From positions 6,076,001-6,140,000 of the forward strand of contig NZ_CP032382.1 in assembly GCF_003589925.1 (NCBI RefSeq): a DNA stretch of 64,000 bases. The letters are read 5' to 3'. Shown here one piece after another: positions 55,648 through 64,000 of the stretch (position 1 is the stretch's first letter; each line of letters opens with the position of its first letter). A program made the translations under genes and the position numbers. This stretch comes from Chryseolinea soli (GTDB lineage: Bacteria; Bacteroidota; Bacteroidia; Cytophagales; Cyclobacteriaceae). The notes under the pieces are model-generated. The model worked only from the letters and a program-made list of their open reading frames with translations, made no database searches and was not told the origin of the DNA.

Positions 55648-57180
55648 TTAAGCAAAAAATCCGTGGATAAACCACTGATAGGTTTTTTCATGATAATGCC
55701 CTAACCGGAAGAGCCAGTAGCGATAGCCCTCTTCGTCTTCAACGCGGTAATAGTCGCGGTGCTGTCCTTGCTGGAGCCACCATTCCTGTTCGATGCGCTC
55801 GGGTCCGTCGGCCTTGACGATCTTGTGCAGTTTGCCTTTGTGGCGGAACAGCATGGGTGGATAGTCCGGAATAGGTGCCGTGACGTCGATGCGTTCGGGT
55901 GTTGGCAAGAGATGCAGGGGCCGCAGTTTGTCGGCCCGCCAGGGGGTGGCTAATTCTTCCTGGAGCGATACCGCAGGTTTGAAGGAGCGCTCCGGCCAAT
56001 AATGTTCGTCGGGCACATAGCGGCGAATGGCCTGTGCTCCGACCTTGACCGCCAGGCGATCGATCAGTTCGGATAATCGCTCATCTTCCAGGCCGCCGGA
56101 TCCCTCCCACATCTGTTCCTGCTGTGCATAATGATCTTCCACTTTTGGCGCTTCCAACACAAAGAGCTCGATGCCCAATGCCGGTTCGATGGTGGGCAGC
56201 TTGATCTCGAAGAGTTTGAAAAGATGGGTGACGTGATGCGAAGGCCGGTTTGTTCCAATGTCGATCCGCTCGATTTTTCCATCGACGCGATAGCCTTTGA
56301 AGACGGCCGTGCGCAGTCCCTTTTGTTCCTGCCGGAGCCGGAAACACAGCGTTTCCAGCAATTGCTGCAAAGCGATCTCGATGCCGGTCGCCGTGACGAT
56401 CGGTTCAAGACAAGGCAACCGCTCCTGGTAAGGTTCAAGGGGTTCGACGGGCACGATGCCTTCCATTTCCTGGCCCAGGGCCATGTCTAACCGCATGGTG
56501 AACTGCGGGCCAAAGCGTCTTCTTAGCGACGCGCGGGGCATTTGGATGAATTGACCGATCTGGTGCAGTCCGAGCTTGTGCAGGCGTTCAATGGCATCCG
56601 GCTCCAGACGCAGGGCTTCGGGTGGCAAGGGGAGCAAAGCTTCGATGTGCCGGCCAGGGGTCACGACCAGGGGCTCGTTTCCATACCGAGCCATGCCCCA
56701 CGCAACGCCAAGGGTATCCGCCATGGCGGCCCGCACGTCGTAGCCCCGGGCGTTTAATTTTCTGACGATCTCCTCCAGGTAGCGTTCGTCGCCACCCCAA
56801 AGGTGTGTGCAGCCTGTGACATCGAGCAGAAGGCCATCGGGTGGATCGACGGCGACGATGGGTGTGAAGCGGATGCACCAGAGTGCGAGGCGTTTGAGTA
56901 GTTTTTCGGCAAGGTCAGGTTTGTCGTCCAGCACTTCCAGGTCGGGAAAGAGCGCTCTCGCATCGGCGAGGACCATGCCGCAGGTGATGCCTTTCCTTTC
57001 GGCGATGGCATTGGCGGCGGTGATCACCATTCGGCCATGCGAGGGTGCCCGCAAAACGAAGGGCTGGTCTTTTAATAAAGGTTTTGTTTCGCCGGAGTGT
57101 TTCGCAAGGGCCTGTTGGCGGATGGCGAACCAGTCCGTGGTGAGGTGACGGAACCAGATGGAGACAAAGCGGCTGGCCAT
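55648..57180 (-). CDS. imuB: ImuB, catalytically dead Y-family polymerase
   Basis: ATG at 57180 gives 510 aa. The N-terminal palm and fingers follow the Y-family fold (GMVLADARALFPDLEVL, VRAAMADTLGVAWGMARYG), but the catalytic carboxylates are missing: the first metal site reads FVSIWFRHL and the SxDE site reads LLDVTGCTHLW. This is the hallmark of ImuB, which acts as an adaptor that links DnaE2 and the beta clamp. A long C-terminal region continues to the end. It starts 1 nt after the imuA stop. Confidence 0.95.
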   Translation of the reverse strand: MASRFVSIWFRHLTTDWFAIRQQALAKHSGETKPLLKDQPFVLRAPSHGRMVITAANAIAERKGITCGMVLADARALFPDLEVLDDKPDLAEKLLKRLALWCIRFTPIVAVDPPDGLLLDVTGCTHLWGGDERYLEEIVRKLNARGYDVRAAMADTLGVAWGMARYGNEPLVVTPGRHIEALLPLPPEALRLEPDAIERLHKLGLHQIGQFIQMPRASLRRRFGPQFTMRLDMALGQEMEGIVPVEPLEPYQERLPCLEPIVTATGIEIALQQLLETLCFRLRQEQKGLRTAVFKGYRVDGKIERIDIGTNRPSHHVTHLFKLFEIKLPTIEPALGIELFVLEAPKVEDHYAQQEQMWEGSGGLEDERLSELIDRLAVKVGAQAIRRYVPDEHYWPERSFKPAVSLQEELATPWRADKLRPLHLLPTPERIDVTAPIPDYPPMLFRHKGKLHKIVKADGPERIEQEWWLQQGQHRDYYRVEDEEGYRYWLFRLGHYHEKTYQWFIHGFFA

Positions 57181-57181
57181 T

Positions 57182-57913
57182 TCATCCGGTTTTCTGTTGT
57201 TGCTCTTGCGCGATGGAAAGCGATTTGTACACGGGCACAAGTTTTCCATCTCTCCACTGCATGTCCCATACGCCGGATCTTCCATTTCGGATTCTCAGCA
57301 GTTCCACACGCCACGCGGGGAAGCCGATGCCGGGCAGATCATCCACCTGTTCGCTGGGCAGCGAGGTGATCTTCCAACGCGAGACACACGCGGTGGTGTT
57401 GAGATGGCGATAGCGGTTGCGCAGGATGAAACCGGTGACCTGGCTTTGCTCGACGGCCAGTTGCAGACGGCGCGAAGCCGTGAAACTAATCTCTTGCATC
57501 TCTCCCACCACCGCGGCCAGCGCGCCACACTTCAGGGCTTCGTCCATCGCCCAGAGGACATCCTTTTCATTCTTCAGATCGACGAAGATGAAACGGTCGG
57601 GTTGTATGCCAAAGCTTTTCAGTGCCGGCGGAAAAAGTGTTCGCGCGCAACTGATCCACAGCGCCGCTCCGGTTTTTCCTATCAGCGACGACACTAAGCC
57701 GGCCATAAATCCACCAGTAGCTGAGGCATCTTCTGTCGTGGAGGATAAAAATTCATGCACGGCTCCTAAGGGAAACGTAGCATTGGGGAAGGCATCTTTT
57801 ATGGGGCCAAGTCCCATGTCTACAGCCGGACTGTTCACAGGTTTGAACCCTTGCAGACGAAGAATATCAGTTTGCAAGGCCGCCATGATATCAGCTCTTT
57901 TTATAGACGTCAT
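57182..57913 (-). CDS. imuA: ImuA-like RecA-fold protein
   Basis: A 243-aa protein resembling the RecA/SulA-related ImuA: LGAVHEFLSSTTEDASATGGFMAGL at the P-loop position, then ALWISCARTLFPPALKSFGI and RFIFVDLKNEKDVLWAMDEAL. The Walker A motif is degenerate (no GKT). ImuA interacts with RecA and ImuB in the mutasome. First gene of the operon. Two tandem palindromes lie 31-70 nt upstream of its start codon and are likely regulatory. Confidence 0.9.
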   Translation of the reverse strand: MTSIKRADIMAALQTDILRLQGFKPVNSPAVDMGLGPIKDAFPNATFPLGAVHEFLSSTTEDASATGGFMAGLVSSLIGKTGAALWISCARTLFPPALKSFGIQPDRFIFVDLKNEKDVLWAMDEALKCGALAAVVGEMQEISFTASRRLQLAVEQSQVTGFILRNRYRHLNTTACVSRWKITSLPSEQVDDLPGIGFPAWRVELLRIRNGRSGVWDMQWRDGKLVPVYKSLSIAQEQQQKTG

Positions 57914-57943
57914 AAACTTTTGGGCCCAGGGTTCAAAGGTAAT

Positions 57944-57983
57944 AAACTAATTTAATTAGTTTACAAACTATTAATATTAGTTT
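57944..57983. promoter_or_regulatory. two tandem 19-bp palindromic operators upstream of imuA
   Basis: Two copies of AAACTA-N7-TAGTTT lie at 57944-57962 and 57965-57983, so their centres are 21 bp apart (two helical turns). The first is part of a perfect 21-bp palindrome with a central T. They are 31 nt upstream of the imuA start, where a repressor would block the promoter. The operon is a DNA-damage cassette, so a LexA-like or other damage-responsive repressor is a natural candidate. Confidence 0.6.
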
Positions 57984-58116
57984 AATTATAAACATAGAAA
58001 GATTAAAATGGTATTTATAATATATTAATAATCAGATATTTAAATATTATTACTTAATCTAATAGCATAATACAATTTCAAATCTTATTTAGAGCCCGAT
58101 ATCCCCATGCTTCGTT

Positions 58117-58124
58117 TAAATTTG
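58117..58124 (+). promoter_or_regulatory. candidate -7 box for the DUF1579-like gene
   Basis: TAAATTTG matches TAnnTTTG and lies 16 nt upstream of the start codon. No convincing -33 TTG is present, so this is tentative. Confidence 0.35.
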
Positions 58125-58140
58125 AATAAATAAGACACTC

Positions 58141-58662
58141 ATGAACCAACCTTCCTTCACTCCCACAGGAGAATTGATCATCGCCGCTGCTCCTTCGTCC
58201 ACATCAAATGACTTCGACTTCCTACAGGGCTCCTGGAACATCCAGAACCGAAAACTGAAATCCAGGCTAAGCAACAGTAAGGATTGGCAGGAATTCACGG
58301 CCACAGGAACGATGTATCATGTATTGCTTGGCCTGGGGAACATCGATGACTTTGTTACCGCCTTTGATGGAAAGCCCTTTGAAGGAATGACCGTCCGGTT
58401 GTTTAATCCTCAAACAAAATTGTGGAGTTTATATTGGGCAGATTCTACCAAGGGTATTCTTGACAAACCCGTGGTGGGTTCCTTTGATCAGAGCATCGGC
58501 TATTTTTATAATACAGATGTCTTCAACGGGCAAGACATTCTCGTTGCTTTTCAGTGGGATAAGACCGATCCGCACAAGCCTGTTTGGAGCCAGGCCTTCT
58601 CTACCGATAAGGGCAAGACGTGGGAATGGAATTGGTATATGAACTTTAGCAGAAAAGAATGA
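58141..58662 (+). CDS. DUF1579-like protein
   Basis: A 173-aa soluble protein without a signal peptide. NDFDFLQGSWNIQNRKLKSRL near the N-terminus and the beta-rich body (MTVRLFNPQTKLWSLYWADS, FYNTDVFNGQDILVAFQWD, WEWNWYMNFSRKE) resemble the lipocalin-like DUF1579 family. Function unknown. It is divergent from imuA and 84 nt upstream of the GH97 gene. Confidence 0.7.
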   Translation: MNQPSFTPTGELIIAAAPSSTSNDFDFLQGSWNIQNRKLKSRLSNSKDWQEFTATGTMYHVLLGLGNIDDFVTAFDGKPFEGMTVRLFNPQTKLWSLYWADSTKGILDKPVVGSFDQSIGYFYNTDVFNGQDILVAFQWDKTDPHKPVWSQAFSTDKGKTWEWNWYMNFSRKE

Positions 58663-58746
58663 TCGAAAGTCATACTGGCTAATTATCAGGAATTTATTGA
58701 AAAGAATCTCAACCGGGAGTTGGCTATTTTTAAAGCATCTTGCGCT

Positions 58747-60714
58747 ATGAGACTATTCGCAACACTCTTCTTGCTCTTTTCTATTACCGTTCCCTCAACG
58801 GCACAACGACCGGTTTTGCTCTCCTCCCCGGATGGAAAGATCGTCTTCCAATTCACATCACTCCAGCAGGAGCTTGTTTACAGTATTGCCTATAAAGGAA
58901 AATCGCTCATTGAAAAAAGTCCGGTGAGTCTTTCGTTTAACGGGAAGATCTTTGACGGCCATGTTAAAATACTGCCTCCAAAATTTCGCGACGGCGTAGA
59001 GGATTATGAATTGGTCGTTGGTAAAACCAAAAAAGTGCATGACGCCTATCGCGAAGTGATCATCCCCCTGGAGTCTGAAACAAAAGATGCCAAAGTGAAC
59101 CTGGTGGTCAGGGCTTTTAACGACGGCATTGGGTTTCGCTATGAATTCGTGTCGGTGAAAGATCAGGGTGCGCTCGTGCTCACCGATGAGAGAACCACCT
59201 TCCGGTTCAACGGAGATCCGGTGGCGCGGACGTTGCTGCTGCCAAACTATACCAGCTCACACGAAAATTTCTATACCACAAAGCCTGTATCGGGATTGAA
59301 GGAAAACGAATTGATGGACATGCCCACATTGTTTGAACTTCCGGGCGTAGGCTATGTGGCCATCACGGAAGCTGCACTGGTGGATTATGCAGGAGCTTAC
59401 CTGGTAAAAGAAAACGGGATGATCCGCGATGTACTCTCTCCCCTGCCCGGCCAGCAGGAAATAAAAGTGAAGGCAGCGTTGCCTCACAAAAGTCCCTGGA
59501 GGGTGATCCTGATCAGCGACCGCGCCGGGGCCTTGGTGGAATCGAACATGATCACCGATCTCAATGAACCGCTTGCTTTAAAAGATGTTAGCTGGATCAA
59601 ACCCGGAAAGACCACCTTCCCCTGGTGGAATGGCAATGTGGTGCCGGATACGCTGAATGCACCGGGCAACAATTTCATCACCCAAAAATATTATATCGAC
59701 TTCTGCGCACGCAACGGCCTGGAATATCATTCGGTGGTGGAATATGGCCTTCACCAATGGTATACCGACGACGGCGTCGGCTTCCAACCCGGTCCTCATT
59801 CGGATGTGACAAAGCCTGTTCCGGGACTCGACATGAAAGAGGTCTGCGATTATGCAAAGTCGAAAGGCGTTGGTGTCCGGGTTTGGGTGCACTGGGCAGC
59901 GCTCTATCCCAAGCTGGATGCGGCCTTTGCCATTTTTGAAAAGTGGGGATTGGAAGGCATGATGATCGATTTTATGGATCGCGACGATCAGCTCATGGTG
60001 AACATGCAACAGGAAATGCTTCAGAAAGCAGCGGCGCATCACCTCCATGTGCAGTTTCATGGTGCCTACAAACCGACGGGTTTGAGCAGGACCTATCCGA
60101 ATGAATTCACCCGCGAAGGAACGTTGAATTATGAAACCAACAAATGGAACGAAGAAGGCTTGCCTCCGGACCACGACATCATGATCCCGTTCACCCGGAT
60201 GCTTGCCGGAAGTACCGATTATCACATGGGAGGCTTTCGCGCCTCTGCTCCCGGAAAATATGTACGCCAATACACACGCCCCATGATGCTGGGGACGCGC
60301 TGTCATATGTTGGGGTTGTATGTGGTGTTTGAAAACTATCTCGGCATGGTCTGCGATTATCCGGTGGCGTATGAAGGGGAGCCGGGGTTTGATTTTATAA
60401 AGGAAGTTCCGACGACGTGGGATGAGACGAAAGTGTTGGATGCTAAGGTTGGAGAATACATTGTGGTGGCGCGACGAAAAGGAAACGATTGGTTTGTCGG
60501 AGCGATCACGAATCATGAAGCGAGATCGCTAAACATTTCGGCAAGGTTCCTTTCCTCCGGTCACTACGAGGCGACTATCTACTCCGATGCGCCGGATGTG
60601 ACGGTGAATGCGGATCATCTTACAAAAAAACAATTTGCGATCACTGCATCGGATGAGTTGGTATTGAATCTTGCAGCGGGTGGTGGTATAGCTTGTAGGA
60701 TTACACGGAAGTAA
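58747..60714 (+). CDS. glycoside hydrolase family 97 protein
   Basis: ATG at 58747 starts a signal peptide (FATLFLLFSITVPSTAQ), giving 655 aa, the usual GH97 length. The N-terminal beta domain (about 20-270) opens with LLSSPDGKIVFQF. The TIM barrel (about 280-560) has GVRVWVHWAALYPKLDAAFAIFEKWGLEGMMIDFMDRDDQ, whose Asp is placed as the nucleophile of the retaining (alpha-galactosidase-like) GH97 branch, and GTLNYETNKWNEEG as the acid/base region. A C-terminal beta domain follows. It would cleave alpha-linked sugars in the periplasm. No SusC/SusD genes are adjacent. Confidence 0.93.
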   Translation: MRLFATLFLLFSITVPSTAQRPVLLSSPDGKIVFQFTSLQQELVYSIAYKGKSLIEKSPVSLSFNGKIFDGHVKILPPKFRDGVEDYELVVGKTKKVHDAYREVIIPLESETKDAKVNLVVRAFNDGIGFRYEFVSVKDQGALVLTDERTTFRFNGDPVARTLLLPNYTSSHENFYTTKPVSGLKENELMDMPTLFELPGVGYVAITEAALVDYAGAYLVKENGMIRDVLSPLPGQQEIKVKAALPHKSPWRVILISDRAGALVESNMITDLNEPLALKDVSWIKPGKTTFPWWNGNVVPDTLNAPGNNFITQKYYIDFCARNGLEYHSVVEYGLHQWYTDDGVGFQPGPHSDVTKPVPGLDMKEVCDYAKSKGVGVRVWVHWAALYPKLDAAFAIFEKWGLEGMMIDFMDRDDQLMVNMQQEMLQKAAAHHLHVQFHGAYKPTGLSRTYPNEFTREGTLNYETNKWNEEGLPPDHDIMIPFTRMLAGSTDYHMGGFRASAPGKYVRQYTRPMMLGTRCHMLGLYVVFENYLGMVCDYPVAYEGEPGFDFIKEVPTTWDETKVLDAKVGEYIVVARRKGNDWFVGAITNHEARSLNISARFLSSGHYEATIYSDAPDVTVNADHLTKKQFAITASDELVLNLAAGGGIACRITRK

Positions 60715-60725
60715 TCCTGTTTTGT

Positions 60726-61754
60726 TTAACTCTTCTTCTCCAAAGCGTTCTTCGCATACTCCACGCACTTCGCCACTTCCTTCACGGCATCAGAACCTGC
60801 AGGGACATCATACTCCATTTCAATAGTGCCGGGGAACGTGTAGTGATTGTTCCGCATCAATTGGAGTGCTGCTACAAGGGGCGTATCCCCTTCTCCCCAA
60901 GGCATGTTGGCGCCGCCGTTGGCTTTTGATTTACGGTCTTTTAAATGCGTGCTGTAGATGCGATCGTGTTTTGCCTCTAGCAAAGGGATGGGATCGAGAC
61001 CGGCGGCAACATAGTGGCCGATGTCACAATTGAGACCGTTGTAGGGCGATTGTGAAAGCGCTACGTCCCATGCGGTGAAGGTTTGTTGGAGGTGGCCGTG
61101 GTAGCCGATGCCGATCTTATATTTCTGTGCAAAGGTTCCGAGGCGTTTGCTTTGCTCGGGGTCTTGGGGAAGTTCAACCGTCATATGACTGGCACCCAAT
61201 TCTTTTGCGACGCGAAAAGCGTAGTCGATCTCGGCATCCGAATTTTTTACATCCAGCGCACTGGGTTTCCAGGCATAGATGGAAACGCCGGCATCGCTAT
61301 ACATTTTCCGGAGTTGTTTGAATTTATCGAGGGAAACACCTGCCCGCCACTTGGCAAGTTCAGCTGCTTTTGCGGCGCGTTCTGCTTTTTGTTCGTCCGT
61401 GAGTTCGGGGCGTGGTCCGGAAGGGAATGGCTTCATCGGTTCCGTCGAGGCGTTGGGCGCACCAGCAAAAGCTTCGGCGGTGGTGCCCATCAATTCGATG
61501 GCGCTGACATTGGCGTCGACGCAGTATTTTAAAACTTGTTCGGCGCTGGTGGGAAGGCTCCGGAACGAATAGGTGATGACGCCCAGTTGAACGCCGTTGA
61601 ATTTGGAATTGGGCTTACCCAGGTTTTTCAATAGAGCAGGCGCGCCGAAAACATGTTGGCTTCCGACGACGGCACCGGTCACGGCCAATGCCGATTTTAC
61701 GATAAAATCCTTGCGGGAAATCGATGACTTCAGGTCGGGTTTGGTGGTTTTCAT
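60726..61754 (-). CDS. secreted sugar phosphate isomerase/epimerase-like protein
   Basis: ATG at 61754 gives 342 aa; the longer frame runs into untranslated sequence. The N-terminus has SRKDFIVKSALAVTGAVVG, a Tat- or Sec-like signal. The TIM-barrel body has metal-ligand segments IGYHGHLQQTF, NCDIGHYVAAG, YSTHLKDRKSKANG and GTIEMEYDVPAGSD. It belongs to the same broad family as the protein at 42647-43525 but is not a close copy. It converges with the GH97 gene (11 nt apart) and is divergent from the cytochrome c lipoprotein gene, a combination seen in sugar oxidation loci. Confidence 0.9.
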   Translation of the reverse strand: MKTTKPDLKSSISRKDFIVKSALAVTGAVVGSQHVFGAPALLKNLGKPNSKFNGVQLGVITYSFRSLPTSAEQVLKYCVDANVSAIELMGTTAEAFAGAPNASTEPMKPFPSGPRPELTDEQKAERAAKAAELAKWRAGVSLDKFKQLRKMYSDAGVSIYAWKPSALDVKNSDAEIDYAFRVAKELGASHMTVELPQDPEQSKRLGTFAQKYKIGIGYHGHLQQTFTAWDVALSQSPYNGLNCDIGHYVAAGLDPIPLLEAKHDRIYSTHLKDRKSKANGGANMPWGEGDTPLVAALQLMRNNHYTFPGTIEMEYDVPAGSDAVKEVAKCVEYAKNALEKKS

Positions 61755-61969
61755 ACGGATTGCATTTTGATTTTTAAAGATAGGACCCATCAACGTTTTT
61801 TGTTGCGGCATCGCAACGCTCCGCCTCCTTGCTACGTGGACAAGCGCGACGTATATAAAGTTGTCCATAATATTTCATTCCGAAAGACCGCTCGTCACAT
61901 TTTAGATAAAAAGGCCCGAATACTCGACCGTTCGGCACTTCCTGTAATTTTTTCAGTGCAACATTCGAT

Positions 61970-61977
61970 TATATTTG
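61970..61977 (+). promoter_or_regulatory. candidate -7 box of cytochrome lipoprotein gene
   Basis: TATATTTG is a perfect TAnnTTTG match, 68 nt upstream of the ATG at 62046. A T-rich tract about 20 nt further upstream could serve as the -33 element. It would give a leader of about 60 nt. Confidence 0.5.
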
Positions 61978-62045
61978 TTTAGATCGGCTTGTGCGATATA
62001 AGAAGCCGTCGTGTTATTCATCAAGTGTTGATATTCTCCTTAACT

Positions 62046-64000
62046 ATGAAAAAAGAAATATTGCTGGCCGTTGCCCTTGTTGCCACCGGAGTGCTCCTCA
62101 CCATGTGTAGCCCATCCAAAAAAGAAGCCGAAGTCATTGCGGAAGAACCCGGATTCGATTCACCGCGCATAGTGAACAGCGATCCAAAACCAGGCTATAT
62201 GACACCTGAAGAAAGCCGGAAAGCTTTCCGCTTGCCAAAAGGCTATCACATGGAGCTGGTTGCCGACGAATCCATGCTGAGCGAACCCGTGGCCATCTCG
62301 TGGGATGCCAATGGCCGGATGTTTGTCACGCAAATGGAAACCTACATGCAGACCGTTGACACCACGGGCGAGCATCAAAAAGGCAGTCGCGTGCTGTTGC
62401 TGGAAGACACCGACGACGATGGCAAGATGGACAAGCGCTCTGTCTTTATCGACAAGCTGATGTTGCCGCGCATGATCCTGGCCGTGGGCAACGAACTGTT
62501 GGTGAACGAAACGGATACGTATGACATGTATGCGTACAAAGACACCAACAACGACGGTGTCGCCGATGAGAAAAGACAAGTGTATCACACCGACAAAAAG
62601 GCTTTTGGAAACCTGGAGCACCAACGCAGCGGCTTGGATTGGAACCTCGACAACTGGATCTACATCACCGTCGACCCGGTGCGTTTCCAATACAAGGGAG
62701 GCATGATCCACGCCGACTCGCTCATCAGCGGCTCGAACGGCCAGTGGGGATTGACCCACGACAACTATGGCAGACTTTTCTTTAGCCGGGCCGGCGCAGA
62801 AAATGCAGGCTCCGGATTTCATATCAACCCTTCGTATGGCGCCCTCGATTTTGCGGACGCCTACAACGACTCCACGTTTGGCGCCGTGTGGCCGATCATC
62901 AAAACGCCGGACATCCAGGGTGGTTTGAAGCGGATTCGCGAAGACACTACACTCAATCACTTCACGGCGGCCAACGGCCAATCCATTTTCCGGGGCGATC
63001 GTCTTCCTAAGACATTGGTGGGCGACTATCTGATCGGCGAGCCGGTGGCCCGCATCATCCGAAGAGCAAAGGTCATCAACACCGATGGAAAAAGAACGCT
63101 TCAGAATGCATACGACAAAGAAGAATTTATCTCGTCGCTGGACATGAATTTCAGACCCGTTAATACGTATACCGGTCCCGATGGCTGTTTGTATATCGTG
63201 GACATGAACCGCGGGATCATCCAGGAAGGCACATGGACCGGCGAAGGCAGTTACCTGCGCAAACAAATTCTGCGGCTTGGCTTGCAAAAGAATATTCAGC
63301 ATGGAAGAATCTGGAGACTCGTGCACGACGGCATGACCCGCGGCCCCAAACCCCACATGCTGGACGAAACACCCGCCCAACTGGTGGCCTATCTGGATCA
63401 CCCCAATGGCTGGTGGCGCGACAATGCACAAAAAGAACTTGTTCTGCGTGGCGACAAGTCGGTGGTGGAAGATCTGAAGAAGATCGCTGCCGGCAAAAAA
63501 GGACCATTGGCCGAAGAGCCTTCCGCTGTGGGGCGCATCCACGCGTTGTGGACCTTGTCGGGCTTGGATGCGATGGACAAAGACGTGTTGTCGGAGGCGT
63601 TGGAGGATGATGACGCGCAGGTGAGAAAGACAGCCGTTTGGATCAGCGAGCCGTATTTGAAAAATGGCGATGAGGACGTGATCGAAGCACTGGAACCGCT
63701 GAAAGACGACGCTGACTATGACGTGCGCATACAACTTGTCCTTTCTCTCTCTAGAAGTAAATCCCCAAAAGCCAAGGCCATAGCCGACGATATGCTGTCC
63801 AAAAACCAGGGCAATCAAATGATCGCCAGTGCAGAGAAGGCCTTGATCAAAACAGAGGACATCAAAAAGCTTGGCGCGAAGATGGGATCGTTGAATCCTG
63901 AAAGCCGGAAGCTGGTGGCGGATGGCGCGGCGATCTTCAATTCGTTGTGCGCGACCTGTCACGGTGCCGAAGGCAAAGGTGTGCCCACAAAACTGGCGCC
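62046..64000 (+). CDS. PVC-type cytochrome c lipoprotein, 3' end outside window
   Basis: The frame is open from ATG 62046 to the window edge (651 codons). A lipoprotein signal (lipobox LTMC, Cys21) is followed by a membrane-bound-dehydrogenase-like propeller (about 60-440: LPKGYHMELVADESMLSEPVAISWDANGRMFV, EDTDDDGKMDK, GPDGCLYIVDMNRGI). Helical HEAT-like repeats follow (about 455-610). A heme-binding CATCH (Cys635, Cys638, His639) begins a cytochrome c domain that is cut off. Such proteins are predicted periplasmic sugar or alcohol dehydrogenases passing electrons to heme. The long antisense frame across it is a shadow. Confidence 0.93.
   Translation, partial: MKKEILLAVALVATGVLLTMCSPSKKEAEVIAEEPGFDSPRIVNSDPKPGYMTPEESRKAFRLPKGYHMELVADESMLSEPVAISWDANGRMFVTQMETYMQTVDTTGEHQKGSRVLLLEDTDDDGKMDKRSVFIDKLMLPRMILAVGNELLVNETDTYDMYAYKDTNNDGVADEKRQVYHTDKKAFGNLEHQRSGLDWNLDNWIYITVDPVRFQYKGGMIHADSLISGSNGQWGLTHDNYGRLFFSRAGAENAGSGFHINPSYGALDFADAYNDSTFGAVWPIIKTPDIQGGLKRIREDTTLNHFTAANGQSIFRGDRLPKTLVGDYLIGEPVARIIRRAKVINTDGKRTLQNAYDKEEFISSLDMNFRPVNTYTGPDGCLYIVDMNRGIIQEGTWTGEGSYLRKQILRLGLQKNIQHGRIWRLVHDGMTRGPKPHMLDETPAQLVAYLDHPNGWWRDNAQKELVLRGDKSVVEDLKKIAAGKKGPLAEEPSAVGRIHALWTLSGLDAMDKDVLSEALEDDDAQVRKTAVWISEPYLKNGDEDVIEALEPLKDDADYDVRIQLVLSLSRSKSPKAKAIADDMLSKNQGNQMIASAEKALIKTEDIKKLGAKMGSLNPESRKLVADGAAIFNSLCATCHGAEGKGVPTKLA

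Noticed and set aside
59578..60516. 312-codon open frame on the minus strand
   Set aside because: It is antisense to the GH97 catalytic domain, and the sense frame carries all family motifs.
62160..63962. 600-codon open frame on the minus strand
   Set aside because: It lies fully antisense to the cytochrome c lipoprotein gene, whose plus-strand frame shows a signal peptide, propeller motifs and CATCH. The antisense translation is rich in His, Arg and Val, with no domain logic; it is a codon-bias shadow.
1..64000. Insertion sequences, prophage, CRISPR arrays, tRNA or rRNA genes
   Set aside because: No transposase, integrase or Cas motifs were seen in the frames, no regular direct-repeat array was found, and no tRNA or rRNA stretch was recognised by eye. 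A covariance-model search was not possible, so short RNAs could be missed.

Overview
The window looks like a chromosomal segment of a Bacteroidota bacterium, most likely of the order Cytophagales. The basis is two secreted proteins with type IX secretion (T9SS) C-terminal sorting domains, a GH97 glycosidase, three orphan MacB/FtsX-type permeases, LytS/LytTR signalling, and several promoter-like TAnnTTTG boxes of the Bacteroidota type. I recognised no tRNA, rRNA, CRISPR array, transposase, integrase or phage gene. The species cannot be named from the sequence alone.

Layout. 0-9.4 kb: a truncated alpha/beta hydrolase, a YceI-like protein, a T9SS propeller-like protein, a DHFR-family reductase, a DUF900-like hydrolase and a 1197-aa FG-GAP/T9SS protein. 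9.4-16.4 kb: a membrane-anchored winged-helix regulator divergent from a secreted VWA protein, then a BNR-repeat protein, a CBM9-like protein and a Kelch lipoprotein. 16.6-20.3 kb: an ABC exporter divergent from a LytS/LytTR two-component pair. 20.4-32.3 kb: a small membrane protein; a four-gene run (Bor-like lipoprotein, FAD-linked oxidase, lipoprotein, phosphoesterase); a hypothetical protein; a two-subunit molybdenum hydroxylase; and a 1052-aa multidomain hydrolase with a small partner. 32.5-34 kb: pirin divergent from an HxlR regulator with clear operators. 34-42.4 kb: three large FtsX/MacB-like permeases, one with an N-terminal prefix domain and a PadR regulator. 42.6-43.5 kb: a secreted sugar-isomerase-like protein.

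43.7-51.6 kb: a three-gene MukBEF/MksBEF (Wadjet JetABC-like) condensin operon without a recognisable JetD/MksG nuclease gene. It is flanked by two paralogous secreted proteins. 51.6-58 kb: a HicAB toxin-antitoxin pair and the imuA-imuB-dnaE2 translesion mutagenesis operon, each with palindromic upstream sequence. 58.1-64 kb: a DUF1579-like protein, a GH97 glycosidase, a sugar isomerase/epimerase-like protein and a truncated PVC-type cytochrome c lipoprotein.

The most interesting points are: (1) the nuclease-less condensin operon; (2) the transmembrane winged-helix regulator, with TTTACA direct repeats at 10-11 bp spacing at its own start and upstream of the divergent VWA gene; (3) two tandem 19-bp palindromes upstream of imuA. 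Functions come from reading motifs by eye, and no database search was possible.
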